Source of the DNA: Kalaharituber pfeilii
Taxonomy: Eukaryota > Ascomycota > Pezizomycetes > Pezizales > Pezizaceae
Direction of reading: 5' to 3'
DNA: 64,000 bases
NCBI GenBank assembly: GCA_015179045.1
Contig: WHUZ01000059.1
Span: 62,001 to 126,000 of the forward strand
The notes beneath the pieces were generated by a model, which ran no database searches, was not told the DNA's origin, and saw only the letters and a program-made list of their open reading frames with translations. The position numbers and the translations under genes were made by a program. Below, piece after piece: positions 55,513-64,000 of this stretch (positions are counted from its first letter, which is position 1; each line of letters starts with the position of its first letter).

Positions 55513-56414
55513 AAAGTACTAGAACAAGGAAAATAGATATAAGCCCTCTACTAGGAATATAAAAATGGCACTGTAGGCAACCATGATAAGCATAGGTCAG
55601 GCATTATAATAATCAAAACTTACTGTTCTAATAGGGCCTAAGATTTCAAGACTGCTCTTCAGAGCTTTTCTAGAAGCTTTTCCAAGGCTATTCCAAGAGC
55701 TGTTCCAAAGGCTGTTCCAGAGGCCATTGAAATACTGTTCGAGAAGCTGTTCGAGCTCAAACGGCCTCCGGAACAGTCTCCACAAAAGCTTCCGGAAAAG
55801 CGTCTGGAACAGGCTACAGAAGAGCACTGCAATAGCAGTGAAAACAAGCAGTAGTGACCTCTTTCCAGTGGCAGTACTCTCATCTGCACTTTATCACAAC
55901 TTCAAGATTTGTAGCTGATGCATATGTAAAGCTCTTAAAACTGCACTCTCAATGATGTTAGTGCATGTTGATTTCAGTATCTTCATTATTGTAGATATTG
56001 TTTTATTGATAAAAGCAATATTGGGCTATTTGGTATGCGAATTTGGACAATCTATTACGAAATTAAACTAGTCTCATGGATATCCACAGTCAAGCATACG
56101 AAACATATGCTAGTTTAGAGCAAATGCTGCATAGCGCATAATATGCATTTATCCCCTGTCCGGATACTTATTTTTTCGGCTAGTAGATACCTCTGCAACC
56201 GGGCAGGCTAGTCTACGGTCCCTGTCGATACCCCTGCATCGGGGCAGGCCAGACTGGCCTGCCCGGAGAGGTCCCGTGCTTTCCTTTGTCTTTCCTTCCC
56301 TTATCCCACACATACGCATCCCATCTGTACTTCTTACCTCCAATGCGTAGAGCCTCTTGTATTTGACTAGCCCTACCTGCCCGCTCCAGGTAATCAACAA
56401 CTGAACTAGTCACC

Positions 56415-56478
56415 TGCCCTGCCATGGCGAACAGCTACAAGCGGGGTCATGTGATATAAAAAAAAAAAAAAAAAAAAA
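56415..56478 (+). mobile_element. Tail-A stub (64 bp)
   Basis: TGCCCTGCCATGGCGAACAG head and a 22-base A-run. Perfect duplications GAACTAGTCACC lie at 56403-56414 and 56479-56490. It interrupts LINE ORF1. Confidence 0.95.
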
Positions 56479-56836
56479 GAACTAGTCACCAGTTCATTAT
56501 CCATTTCCAACCACTTCTAAATATTCCCCAGTCTCTTGGGCACATTGCTATCCTATGAACTACTGTTGCTAAAGTGGCTTATTCTTTGTAGTAGAGTTGG
56601 TCCTGGAGGTGGTAGTCTTTCCTTTGGCACTGGCAGGTGGGTCTCTCTTAACACTGGGTGGAGTGGGAGGGGCTAGCTCATCTTCGGGGGGGCTGCAGAG
56701 GTTTGGGTGAAGACCCTTTCCTTGACATTTGACCATTGAGGCCGCCCTTGAGACTTTGTTCCACCAGCTCTAAATACCAGTACCCTGTGCGAAACAGTGG
56801 ATGCTGTTGAGCCTTCATCACACCGGTATCACAGAT

Positions 56837-56929
56837 GTGCCTCTGGGTAATAAAGGGGTCCTGCCATTGGCCGAGAGCCTCTATGCGGGATTACGTGCTC
56901 ACAAAGAAAAAAAAGAAAAAAAAAAAAGT
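56837..56929 (+). mobile_element. Diverged tail-A stub
   Basis: GGGGTCCTGCCATTGGCCGA, then GGGATTACGTGCTCAC and an interrupted A-run. Flanks GTATCACAGAT and GTATATCAGAT suggest a duplication with one or two changes. Confidence 0.7.
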
Positions 56930-57419
56930 GTATATCAGATCATCCTAATCCTCGTTCACTGGCCAGCTATGTAGGAACTGTAACATATAGTATCAAACTC
57001 TTTACAATGATCAAACAAGCAGAAACACTTTTGCTTTTGAATAGATGATCCACATAATTTCATAAAAAGGGTGAAGTCCTAGTTTACTGACAGCATTATA
57101 CTCAACTCCCACCCGTTGATTGGTTGATTTTGTACGGAAACTCTCCAACCTGGACAAACGGTCGATCAGAAAGTTTGAGAAGTTGAGGGTAATAGTTATA
57201 TGTGACAAAGCAGCAATTCTTGACCTCGCTAAACTATAATACGATGAATACAAAGCCTGGGCATCCATCCTGTCTAGTCAGGGGGTTTGGGGTTTTCCTT
57301 TAGTAATTAGGTAAGAAAAGATTCAAGGAGAAGCGACTTCTGAGGGTCGGCGGCCGAAGCGCAGGAGCGAACTTAGGCCTTCTTCTGCCACAGCTGACGC
57401 TTGTGTCACGTTCTCAATC

Positions 57420-57779
57420 TGCGGTTATCAGGCAAATGGCACCACTCGTGCCTGTATGACTGGGATAGAATCACAAAGGTGGACAGAAAGGGGAATGGGA
57501 GGGAGGTGGAGGAGATGGACATGACTGCTTGATTTTCTGGGGGGATATTTGGGTATTCATGCTTGATTGTTCTCTTGGGGGATTGGGCTTTCACTTTGTG
57601 TTTCCTCCGCATCACCGAGGTTATGGTATTGTTGTGTGCTTTTACAGGGGATGGTTTTGTAGGTAGTTGCACAGGTGCCTGTCTCCGGGAGTCCGGGCCA
57701 TAAGGACTTCGGTCTAGGGACCCTGCCATGGCGAACAGCTGCAAGCGGGGTTACGTGAAATAAAAAATAAAAAAAAAAA
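57420..57779 (+). mobile_element. ORF1-only family-A LINE, 5'-truncated (360 bp)
   Basis: Perfect duplications ACGTTCTCAATC lie at 57408-57419 and 57780-57791. It starts in the last part of ORF1 (LSGKWHHSCLYDWDRIT-like, stop near 57532), then about 160 bp of UTR, GCCTGTCTCCGGGAGTCCGG, tail A and A-run. No RT lies between ORF1 and tail. Confidence 0.92.
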
Positions 57780-57791
57780 ACGTTCTCAATC

Positions 57792-58218
57792 GGCAGAAAA
57801 TCACTGAGGACCTTGATGCCAAGAGGGAACGCACTTTGACTCCTAATATCGATGACCGTGCCAATTAACTGTGCTCTAATATCTGCCTTAATGGCAGTAA
57901 GGACCTTCTCTGGAATATCCTTTGGTATGTCCCGATACTATACTGTAAGCTGGCATACAAGACATACAACTATCTCATTAATATCTTCCAAAATCTCAGG
58001 TTCCTTCTGATCCTGTCTCCTTGGCTTTGGGAAATAGTTCTGCCAAATCGCTGTAGTGACCTCCTCAGTCCTGAAGCGGTTGATGCCCATCTGTTGATAA
58101 AGGTAAGTGGTGTACCGACTCTCAAGGGCGGAATGGGATCACTAGCGTCACGGTTGGTGCTCTGACAGGTGAACCGGTCTTGGTCGAGAAGCTCTCTAAC
58201 GTGCTGAGCATGGGCAAG
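57792..58218. other. Gene-less stretch
   Basis: No gene or repeat recognised apart from the bordering LINE copies. Confidence 0.35.
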
Positions 58219-58229
58219 CTCTTGCTCTT

Positions 58230-58281
58230 GCCCTGCCATGGTGAATAGCTGCAAGCGGGGTTACGTGATATTTAAAAAAAA
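58230..58281 (+). mobile_element. Tail-A stub (52 bp)
   Basis: GCCCTGCCATGGTGAATAGC head and a short A-run. Flanks CTCTTGCTCTT and GTCTTGCTTTT suggest an 11-bp duplication with two changes. Confidence 0.8.
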
Positions 58282-58356
58282 GTCTTGCTTTTCCAGAAAA
58301 TTGAGATTATAGAGGTGCAAAGTGTTTGTTCTGTTTGCATGGACTAGATGAGAACG

Positions 58357-59000
58357 TTTTTTTTTTTTTTTTTTTATATCATTACTCGCATGCCGCCCTA
58401 TGGGCTATGGCGAGGTCTTATTAAAAGAGAAAGAGAAAGTAAACTAAATACAGTAGAGGTCCCCGGATCCTTCTGTGTGTTGGGGAAAGAAAAAAGAAGT
58501 AAACACTGGTCAATGCGGCCTATTTCCTCCGTCTGTCCGGCTCGTATTGACTGATCCTCAGCCATTTCCCACCTAGCCTTACTCTGTCTATATCAGTCGC
58601 TGCCTCCAAGTATACCACGGCTGAGCTGGTCTTCTTGCCTTCTTCCAGCAGCACGGTCTTTTTCTCAGCCACCTGATCCCAACTGTCTGCCTAGTCCTGT
58701 GTTCCCAGTCTCCAACCATTTCCGGACTTTCCCCAGGTCTTTTCTCAGGGCGATTCCGTGTACTACGACGCCGGATATCGAGGTGGTGGCGTCGGTGCTC
58801 GGTGGAGGGGCGGAGGGCTTGTTGGTCTTTTTTTTTTTTTTTTTTTATTTCACGTGACCCCGCATGCAGCTGTTCGCCAAGGCAGGGCGCTTGTTGGTCT
58901 TCTTGGTAGGTCTTGGTCTTGGAGTGGGGGGGCCGGGTGTCGAGGTTGGGGATTTCGTTGTGTTGGTGGTGGCGACGGGGGTGCGATTGCATGACTTAAT
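58357..59000 (-). mobile_element. ORF1-only family-B LINE relic
   Basis: T-run then ATCATTACTCGCATGCCGCC and CTATGGCGAGG (tail B reversed). On the minus strand ORF1 pieces precede it: a Pro/Thr-rich linker, VGIRWLRKR and a Trp/Tyr segment, with frameshifts. A tail-A stub is nested at 58829. The 5' limit and the target duplication could not be fixed. Confidence 0.72.
58829..58888 (-). mobile_element. Tail-A stub (60 bp) inside family-B LINE
   Basis: T-run, TTTCACGTGACCCCGCATGC and head. Perfect duplications GCTTGTTGGTCT lie at 58817-58828 and 58889-58900. Confidence 0.95.
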
Positions 59001-59710
59001 GCTCTCCAAGTGCAGCTGGTAGTCAGCCTGGGACTCTGGCGGGTAGCGTATACTTGCTTTACTTTCTGCCCTTTCACAACGAGGAGCGTAAGATTGGAGG
59101 TCTGCCCGTGCCTGAATCATGCGGTTTCAATTACCTCCAGGGACCAGGGTTTCCAGGCTTGCAAGGAGAGAATGTTCGAATAAGGTAAACTTGAAATTTT
59201 TCCACAGCCTGTTTAGCAGTCGCATGAAGGCCCACTCAGGACGCTGACTGCTCAGGAACCATTGGGGACTGTGGTAGTAGCTGTCTATGCCTAGCTAACG
59301 GAATTACCTGGAACAACAGTACCCTCTAAGCACAGCACAATCTCAGAGGGAGGTCTGCATGGACCTCTATCCTTGCCACTAAGGGTCTCTTTTGTTGGTA
59401 AGCACATCTGTTAATATGAACACCTTTCTGTGAAGGGACTTATACTAGAGAAGGTTCGTAGGACTATATGTGCTGATTGTGAGAGTCCCAGCGCCTAGGC
59501 CTGTCGTTGCATGAAGTTTGAGGAATAGTTATCTCCACAGGGAGTGGCAGATAGTCTATATCCTCATCATCATCCATCTTCAGCAAGTTCTTCCGTGGTG
59601 TTTTTTGCAACTGTGTTGCTTGTTGCACAAGGCAGTCAGTTTCTCTACCAATTCTGAGCCATTAGAAATTGGGGTCGCCACTAGAAGTTTGAGGGTCGGT
59701 GGTGGGATTT
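59001..59710. other. Gene-less stretch
   Basis: Open frames near its start may extend the family-B ORF1 upstream (QADYQLHLESIKSC), without confirmation. Nothing else recognised. Confidence 0.3.
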
Positions 59711-59720
59711 CAGGATTAGG

Positions 59721-59784
59721 CCTTTTTTTTTTAAAAAAAAAATTTTCACGTGACCCCGCTTGCAGCTGTTCGCCATGGCAGGAC
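59721..59784 (-). mobile_element. Tail-A stub (64 bp)
   Basis: A C, T-run and A-run, then TTTTCACGTGACCCCGCTTG and head. Flanks AGGATTAGGC (59711-59720) and AGGATCAGGC (59785-59794) are a 10-bp duplication with one mismatch. Confidence 0.87.
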
Positions 59785-60403
59785 AAGGATCAGGCATGAG
59801 TACTGTGGATGATATATGGCGCGAGAGCAGCTAGAGGAAATGAGATGGAGGAAACAATATTAAATTGGGCGTACGAATTTGATTGAAGGAAATGTAGTAG
59901 TTGCAGCAATATAAGGAAATTAAACGAAAGTAGAGTGAAAATGACAACAGCAATAACAACAATATGAAAAGCACAGCAGCCACCTTTCTTCCTCAAAATA
60001 CGGGGAAATACGAGCAGTCCAATCAGAATAAGAGAAAAAAAAAAAATACAGAACAAAAACAACAGAAAAATAACTGAAAGAGAGTCGTTTTGAAGCGCCA
60101 AAATGAATCAAAGGTAACTGAGCAGAGATGAGGATAGGCAGACATCTGCAGAGGTGGTGTGAGAGGAATTGAGGAAGCTCGAGGGGTGCAGTTGTCGGCG
60201 GGCCGACTGCATAAAGAACCAATGGTCGATGGGATCTTGGTAAGGCTAGGGCCCATATGGGCGCTAGGGCCCTGCAGTTCCAGCTGGAAGAGCGGCCACA
60301 TCTAGGCGGGCTTGTGCCCTTCGCGCTACGAATTCATTGACGCTAGCTGGAGGGCCATCGCGAGCTGCGGGCTAATAGAACTCCGCTTCATCATTCTGTC
60401 ATA

Positions 60404-60460
60404 GTTTTTTTTTTACAATATATCATCACCCGTGTACCGCCCCGAAGCCTATGACGAGAC
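60404..60460 (-). mobile_element. Diverged tail-B stub
   Basis: T-run then ATATATCATCACCCGTGTAC, CGCCCCGAAGCCTATGACGA. This matches tail B with several substitutions. No duplication found. Confidence 0.6.
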
Positions 60461-60884
60461 TACGTGCAAATGAAATAATAGGAAAATATAAAACATGTCA
60501 TATAGGCGAACCTGTCATATTGGATACCTGTCATACTGGATAACCTGTCATAAGCATAAAGATTGTCGAACCGACCTTGGGCCTGTAAGATTATTAAATA
60601 TTTTCATTTATTAGATGAATAACAATTTCACCGGCCGGTTTCAGGCCAGACTTACTGGTAACTGGACTGTCACGGGCCTACCCAGAAAGGCTGGGGATAT
60701 CCACCTGAGTTGACCCGTAAGGCTGCTAGTGACCATTCGGCCTGATCAACCGATAGCTACAGCAGGGCAATACAATTGACAGGTCGGGTCACGGAAGCGT
60801 ATCACAAGCGGAGCGCATGGTTGAGTGAGTTGCGCCACTGGGTGGCAAGAGTATGCGTAGGCTTGTTGTGCACAGCCTCAGGCA

Positions 60885-60951
60885 TTGTTATTAATTGTTA
60901 AGCATTGTTATTGATTGTTAAGCATTGATATCGATTGTTAAGCATAGATAG
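60885..60951. repeat. Tandem ~22-bp units inside the solo LTR
   Basis: ATTGTTATTGATTGTTAAGC-type units recur three times with small changes. They are absent from the LTR fragment at 48 kb, which is interrupted before this point. Confidence 0.7.
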
Positions 60952-60999
60952 CATAAGCAATAGAACATACAGAGGGCATGCGCGGGGAGCTGGCTATAT

Positions 61000-61099
61000 T
61001 TTTTTTTTTTTTTTTTTTTTTAAATCACATAACCCCGCATGTAGCACGTGGCCATGGCAGGGTCCCTGGGCAAGCCCTCGAAGCCCGGAGACAGGCTTA
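61000..61099 (-). mobile_element. Tail-A insert (100 bp) in solo LTR
   Basis: T-run, AAATCACATAACCCCGCATG, head GCCATGGCAGGGTCCC and then the longer 3' UTR words in reverse (CCCGGAGACAGGC). Perfect duplications GAGCTGGCTATAT lie at 60987-60999 and 61100-61112; one copy overlaps the LTR TATA-like box. Confidence 0.94.
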
Positions 61100-61650
61100 G
61101 AGCTGGCTATATAAGGAGGGCCTTCTGCCTTCGAGAGATGGTCCAGCTTCAAGCGTTGTCCTAAGTTACGCCCTCATTTTAGCTACATCATCGTAGACTC
61201 CGTAACATGGACCTGTCATATTGGATAGTGCCAATACTAGCAAGGATCATTATGCTTACAGTAGTGATAGAATTTTCATCTTGGTACTCTAATTCAACAA
61301 ACAGATAGGGTTATTTATCCTATTCGTGCTTCTGTCTCTTTGGTAAATTTGTAGTTGAGAGGACTACTATTGTATGCCTATCATTTAATGGATACCCTAC
61401 CTCGAAAATTGATCTCTACACTTTAACCTGTCATACTGGATAACCTGTCATATTGCATAAGATTTCCTGGCCCGAGCCTTATCCAATATTACAGGTTTGT
61501 CTCTAACACTAAACTTACTCCTCCCGCTGTGGTAGGCGGCGGCGCCTAACTGCTACAACCATGCTGGCGCGAAGTCGCATGTCACGTAGGTTGTACAGTA
61601 AGCGAATACTAGGAATGAGGGTAAGGCTAAAAGGAAGTGTGATGAGAAAT

Positions 61651-61652
<2 letters not shown>

Positions 61653-61681
<29 letters not shown>

Positions 61682-61719
61682 TCACATGACCCCGCTTGCA
61701 GCTGTTCGCCATGGCAGGG
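61653..61719 (-). mobile_element. Tail-A stub (67 bp)
   Basis: 28-base T-run, ATCACATGACCCCGCTTGCA and head. Flanks GATGAGAAATGG and CATCAGAAATGG are a 12-bp duplication with two mismatches. Confidence 0.9.
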
Positions 61720-61731
61720 CATCAGAAATGG

Positions 61732-62123
61732 GTATTTGGTCAGCCAGCAGTATAAAAGGCGGTGATTCTATACAGCTCTTCGCTCTCAACACTCAGTTCT
61801 TTCCTACACATCTATTTCTTCTATTCAACGTTCAGTTCTTTATTCCTGTGTTCAGCTCTCCTTTAAGTAACTTTGCCTATTCTCTATATAGCTTGCCTTT
61901 ATGTTCTTGCCGACAGCCTTCTACTGTATGTGATGCATCCAAACATCAGTTGGTCTCGCCTCACTTGTACATTCGCACTTGCACATACACTCAGCACGAC
62001 ACCGCACAATACAACTCGAAGTATCCCTTTGAGGCGAACTGCCCAGTGAGCTCCCAGCAGAGGGCCCACGGCTGGTGAACAAAGGTCGGCCATACCCCTG
62101 ACCCGCTCATACCGCCTCCCCGG
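61732..62123. other. Possible promoter/LTR-like region
   Basis: CAGTATAAAAGGCGG near 61749 is followed by pyrimidine-rich DNA, as in an LTR or gene leader. I see no gene after it on the + strand. Confidence 0.35.
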
Positions 62124-62363
62124 TCATCCCTCCATCCACTTCATCAGCTCTAAAAGCGGGTCTGGTTCGTCCGTTCGCGCAAGTGGTCTCCTTATTGCCT
62201 CCCGCCCCCTGGCCACCTCCTCCACACCTTCCACCTGTCCAGGGCATGCTCCGCAGTCTCCCCCTCCCTCACGCACCATCGGTGTAAGAGGAGAGCGATA
62301 ACATCCACTATCTTCAGAGATGACTGGTGTGATGACGGCCCAACAGCATCCACTGCTTCGCAC
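62124..62363 (-). pseudogene. LINE ORF2 C-terminal fragment
   Basis: The minus-strand frame ends DPLLELMKWMEG then stop, matching ELMRWMEH at 32363 and FMELLEWAG at 50.1 kb. The preceding sequence (VEGVEEVARGREAIRRPLAR) fits the Arg/Glu-rich end of LINE ORF2. No tail was found downstream. Confidence 0.55.
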
Positions 62364-62662
62364 GGGTACCGGTATCTAGAGGCTAGAGCTGGCGGAACGA
62401 AGTCTCAAGGGCGGTCTCAATGGTCAAATGTCAAGGAAAGGGTCATAAAGGAAGAGTAATCAATTGTCTTGTCTGTGCGTGTCCGGTCTGTTTGATCTAT
62501 CCATATCTGCGTATCCACGTCTGTCCTGCTTGCTCGCTTGCTTCCACAGTCCTATCTACATACAATTTATAGACCATCTTCACCTTCCAACTGAGCCTAT
62601 ACATCCACATCTCGCCTCTTCAATGTAACTTTCTTCCTCATCCTACGCATGTGGCCCTACCG

Positions 62663-62716
62663 TTTTTTGTTTTTTTTTGTCACATAACCCCACTTGCAGC
62701 TGTTCGCCACAGGGCC
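62663..62716 (-). mobile_element. Tail-A stub (54 bp)
   Basis: T-run, TCACATAACCCCACTTGCAG and a shortened head. Perfect duplications TGGCCCTACCG lie at 62652-62662 and 62717-62727. The repeat at 53.8-54.1 kb shows the uninterrupted neighbourhood. Confidence 0.94.
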
Positions 62717-62807
62717 TGGCCCTACCGATGAGTATCGCTCCGGCCCGCGTTTGGCCTTATTCTTTCCATTGGTACCGTAATTACCACCACACCGGGAAGT
62801 TGAGAAC

Positions 62808-62869
62808 TTTTTTTTTTTTTTTTTAATTTCACGTAACCCCGCTGGTAGCTGTTCGCAATGGCAGGGCAT
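62808..62869 (-). mobile_element. Tail-A stub (62 bp)
   Basis: T-run, TTTCACGTAACCCCGCTGGT and head. Perfect duplications AAGTTGAGAAC lie at 62797-62807 and 62870-62880. Confidence 0.94.
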
Positions 62870-63199
62870 AAGTTGAGAACTGGCGGAATACACACACAAG
62901 ACTTGTATTCACATGATGAATTGCGAGTGCGGAGCGTGGGTGCGAAATGCATTATTGCGAGAGTACCGAGAAGATTGCTTGATTCATTATTACAGAACGA
63001 ACATGCTATTTTGTATCTACATATTAACAAAGGGAGCAAAGAAAGCAACAACTTGAACCGCAAAGTGAAGAAAAGCCTGTCAAAGAATTCAAATAATGAA
63101 AGAACTCGAAATAATCGAAGAAGATTAGTTAAAGAAGGCAGAGAAAGATCCACCCTATATGCCAGAGTGACTGCCCGGTATCACAAAGCTTGCCCTATT

Positions 63200-63252
63200 T
63201 TTTTTTTTTTTTACTATCTTTATTCGCATGCCGCCCTGAGGGTTATGGCGAG
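63200..63252 (-). mobile_element. Tail-B stub (53 bp)
   Basis: T-run, then TTTATTCGCATGCCGCCCTG and GGTTATGGCGAG. Perfect duplications AGCTTGCCCTATT lie at 63187-63199 and 63253-63265. Confidence 0.94.
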
Positions 63253-63265
63253 AGCTTGCCCTATT

Positions 63266-63867
63266 GCAATGGGGCTGGCACTGAGCCCCTCCACGGTTAT
63301 CACGGTATACAAAGGAGGAGGGGGCACGAGGCGCAGCAAGATTCAAGTGTCCCACGTATCCCAGAAGAAAAGGAGGCCAGAAGCACCGCTCGCCTCCAAA
63401 GAGCTTTCCACTACATGCTACTTTCCCAGCACTTCCCCTTTGGGTAGTCTGCCATGCTACTGCCCATGCTACTGCCACAAAAGGCACCCCTTCCTGTATG
63501 CTATTTACATGGCCTTCTTCATCACAGAAAACAAGAAAAAGGAAAAAAGTAAAAGCATTTTCATATTGTACAATCTCAGCCCAACCATTCGACAAGTCCG
63601 TCATTCCATTTCTGAACCCAAGCTCGACTCATTTAGCCTGGCCGGTCCCCTGACAAGTTTCTCGGAAAAGAAGCGGGCTCAACTTTCAGGCCATTGCGCA
63701 ATTCTTTTGCATGGTTCATTTTCAGGTGATTGCGAAAATTATCAGATCGTTCAGCGTTCCTGTTACAACAGGATTTAAAGCGACATTTGAACCAGCTCTC
63801 CTTTCGTGGTGATTGGCGTCGTCTTTCCTTATGTTGTCCTACCGGAGCTGGAGGTGCGCCCAGACTT
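63266..63867. other. Unassigned DNA with open frames
   Basis: Several frames of 80-150 codons are open on both strands across 62.9-63.8 kb, but they run through stubs and show no family I recognise. A segment near 63780 (minus: WFKCRFKSCCNRNAERSDNF, NHLKMNHAKELRNG) looks like a C2H2-type finger pattern, possibly a gene fragment running off this window. Confidence 0.35.
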
Positions 63868-63879
63868 GAGGCATAGACT

Positions 63880-63900
63880 TTTTTTTTTTTTTTTTTCTTT
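63880..63900 (-). mobile_element. Poly(A)-only insert (21 bp)
   Basis: A T-run with one C and no head, flanked by GAGGCATAGACT (63868-63879) and GAGGCATCGACT (63901-63912), a 12-bp duplication with one mismatch. Read on the minus strand it is an A-run alone. Confidence 0.75.
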
Positions 63901-64000
63901 GAGGCATCGACTCTGTTGGTAGAGTTCAAGATATTCTCTGAAGAACTGGAATGATATGGGAAGTTGATCAGGTTGTGGCAGCTGGTTCACAACTTCCGAC

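Larger units (their letters stand above)
54256..56276. mobile_element. Mutator-like element (long TIRs, 10-bp TSD)
   Basis: Perfect 10-bp duplications TGCTTTCCTT lie at 54246-54255 and 56277-56286. TIRs start CGGGACCTCTCCGGGCAGGC and run about 130-160 bp, with a ~25-bp indel between arms. They include AGTATCCGGACAGGGG and TATGCGCTATGCAGCA. The related LINE at 43757 has the empty site CCTGCTTTCCTTTGTC. I recognise no MULE transposase in the interior, so the superfamily call rests on the TIR length and duplication size. It contains a tail-A and a tail-B stub. Confidence 0.87.
54080..56800 (-). mobile_element. Family-A LINE ORF1 copy split by a Mutator-like element
   Basis: The LINE parts are 54080-54255 and 56287-56800. 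On the minus strand ORF1 (PPEDELAPPTPPSVKRDPPA, then LVKYKRLYALEVRSTDGMRM) is followed by the same 3' UTR as the LINE at 42729-44170 (GAAGTCGTGTAGATAGATAC). The tail itself is missing at 54080. A tail-A stub (56415) lies in its ORF1. Confidence 0.82.
60668..61207 (+). mobile_element. Solo LTR with 5-bp duplication
   Basis: Starts TGTCACGGGCC, ends CTCCGTAACA, and is flanked by TGGAC at 60663-60667 and 61208-61212. It has a TATA-like TATATAAGG near 61108. A tail-A insert occupies 61000-61099. No internal retrotransposon genes remain. A fragment of the same LTR lies at 47989. Confidence 0.9.
60509..61499. mobile_element. Possible TIR element with CCTGTCATATTGGATA ends
   Basis: Left end GAACCTGTCATATTGGATAC; right end, inverted, CAAACCTGTAATATTGGATA. 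Extra copies of CCTGTCATACTGGATAACC lie inside both ends. The solo LTR at 60668-61207 is inserted in it. Exact boundaries and duplication are uncertain. Confidence 0.5.

Noticed and set aside
1..64000. CRISPR-like or prokaryotic operon structure
   Set aside because: Regular short repeats are dispersed with poly(A) and duplications, not arrayed; introns and fungal families exclude a prokaryotic reading.

Overview
The window looks like nuclear DNA of a filamentous ascomycete (Pezizomycotina). It has genes with short GT-AG introns, a HET-like protein, a Pth11-type fungal rhodopsin-domain membrane protein and Tad-like LINE proteins. I cannot name the species. Only five host genes are convincing: a HET-like gene with an apparent frameshift (2.9-5.4 kb, +), mitochondrial frataxin (6.0-6.7 kb, +), a four-exon aldo-keto reductase (7.8-8.9 kb, +), a large low-complexity protein with a C-terminal membrane segment (18.7-24.0 kb, -) and a six-exon rhodopsin-domain protein (38.6-40.6 kb, -). 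I found no tRNA, rRNA or CRISPR.

The rest is mostly mobile DNA. The main signal is a swarm of about 40 tiny retro-inserts, usually 36-140 bp with a poly(A) end, most flanked by direct repeats of 9-15 bp. They carry one of two 3' ends. Tail A contains CCCTGCCATGGCGAACAGCT and ends GGGGTTACGTGA plus A-run. Tail B contains CGCCATAGCCC and ends GGCATGCGAGTA plus A-run. The same two tails end much longer LINE copies, so the tiny inserts read as extreme 5'-truncated stubs. Several longer copies carry only ORF1 followed directly by the tail, with no reverse transcriptase: a half-LINE (HAL1-like) arrangement. One degenerate ORF2 (RT, RNase H, zinc motif; 30.9-34.2 kb) ends in an A-like tail and is itself hit by four tail-B inserts.

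Layout: 0-2.9 kb fold-back element, MITE-like DNA and one stub; 2.9-9 kb gene cluster; 9-18.7 kb gene-poor with LINE debris; 18.7-24 kb large gene; 24-30 kb gene-poor with stubs; 30-37.4 kb LINE block (ORF2 relic, then an ORF1-only LINE holding a mariner-like insert); 38.5-40.6 kb rhodopsin gene with a stub in intron 1; 42-46.8 kb stack of nested DNA transposons and a LINE; 48-49.5 kb hAT-like and CACTA-like non-autonomous elements; 50-53 kb LINE pieces; 54-56.8 kb Mutator-like element inside a LINE; 57-64 kb LINE pieces, a solo LTR and stubs. Paralogous copies inside the window supply empty sites for several insertions, so parts of the nesting order can be read directly.
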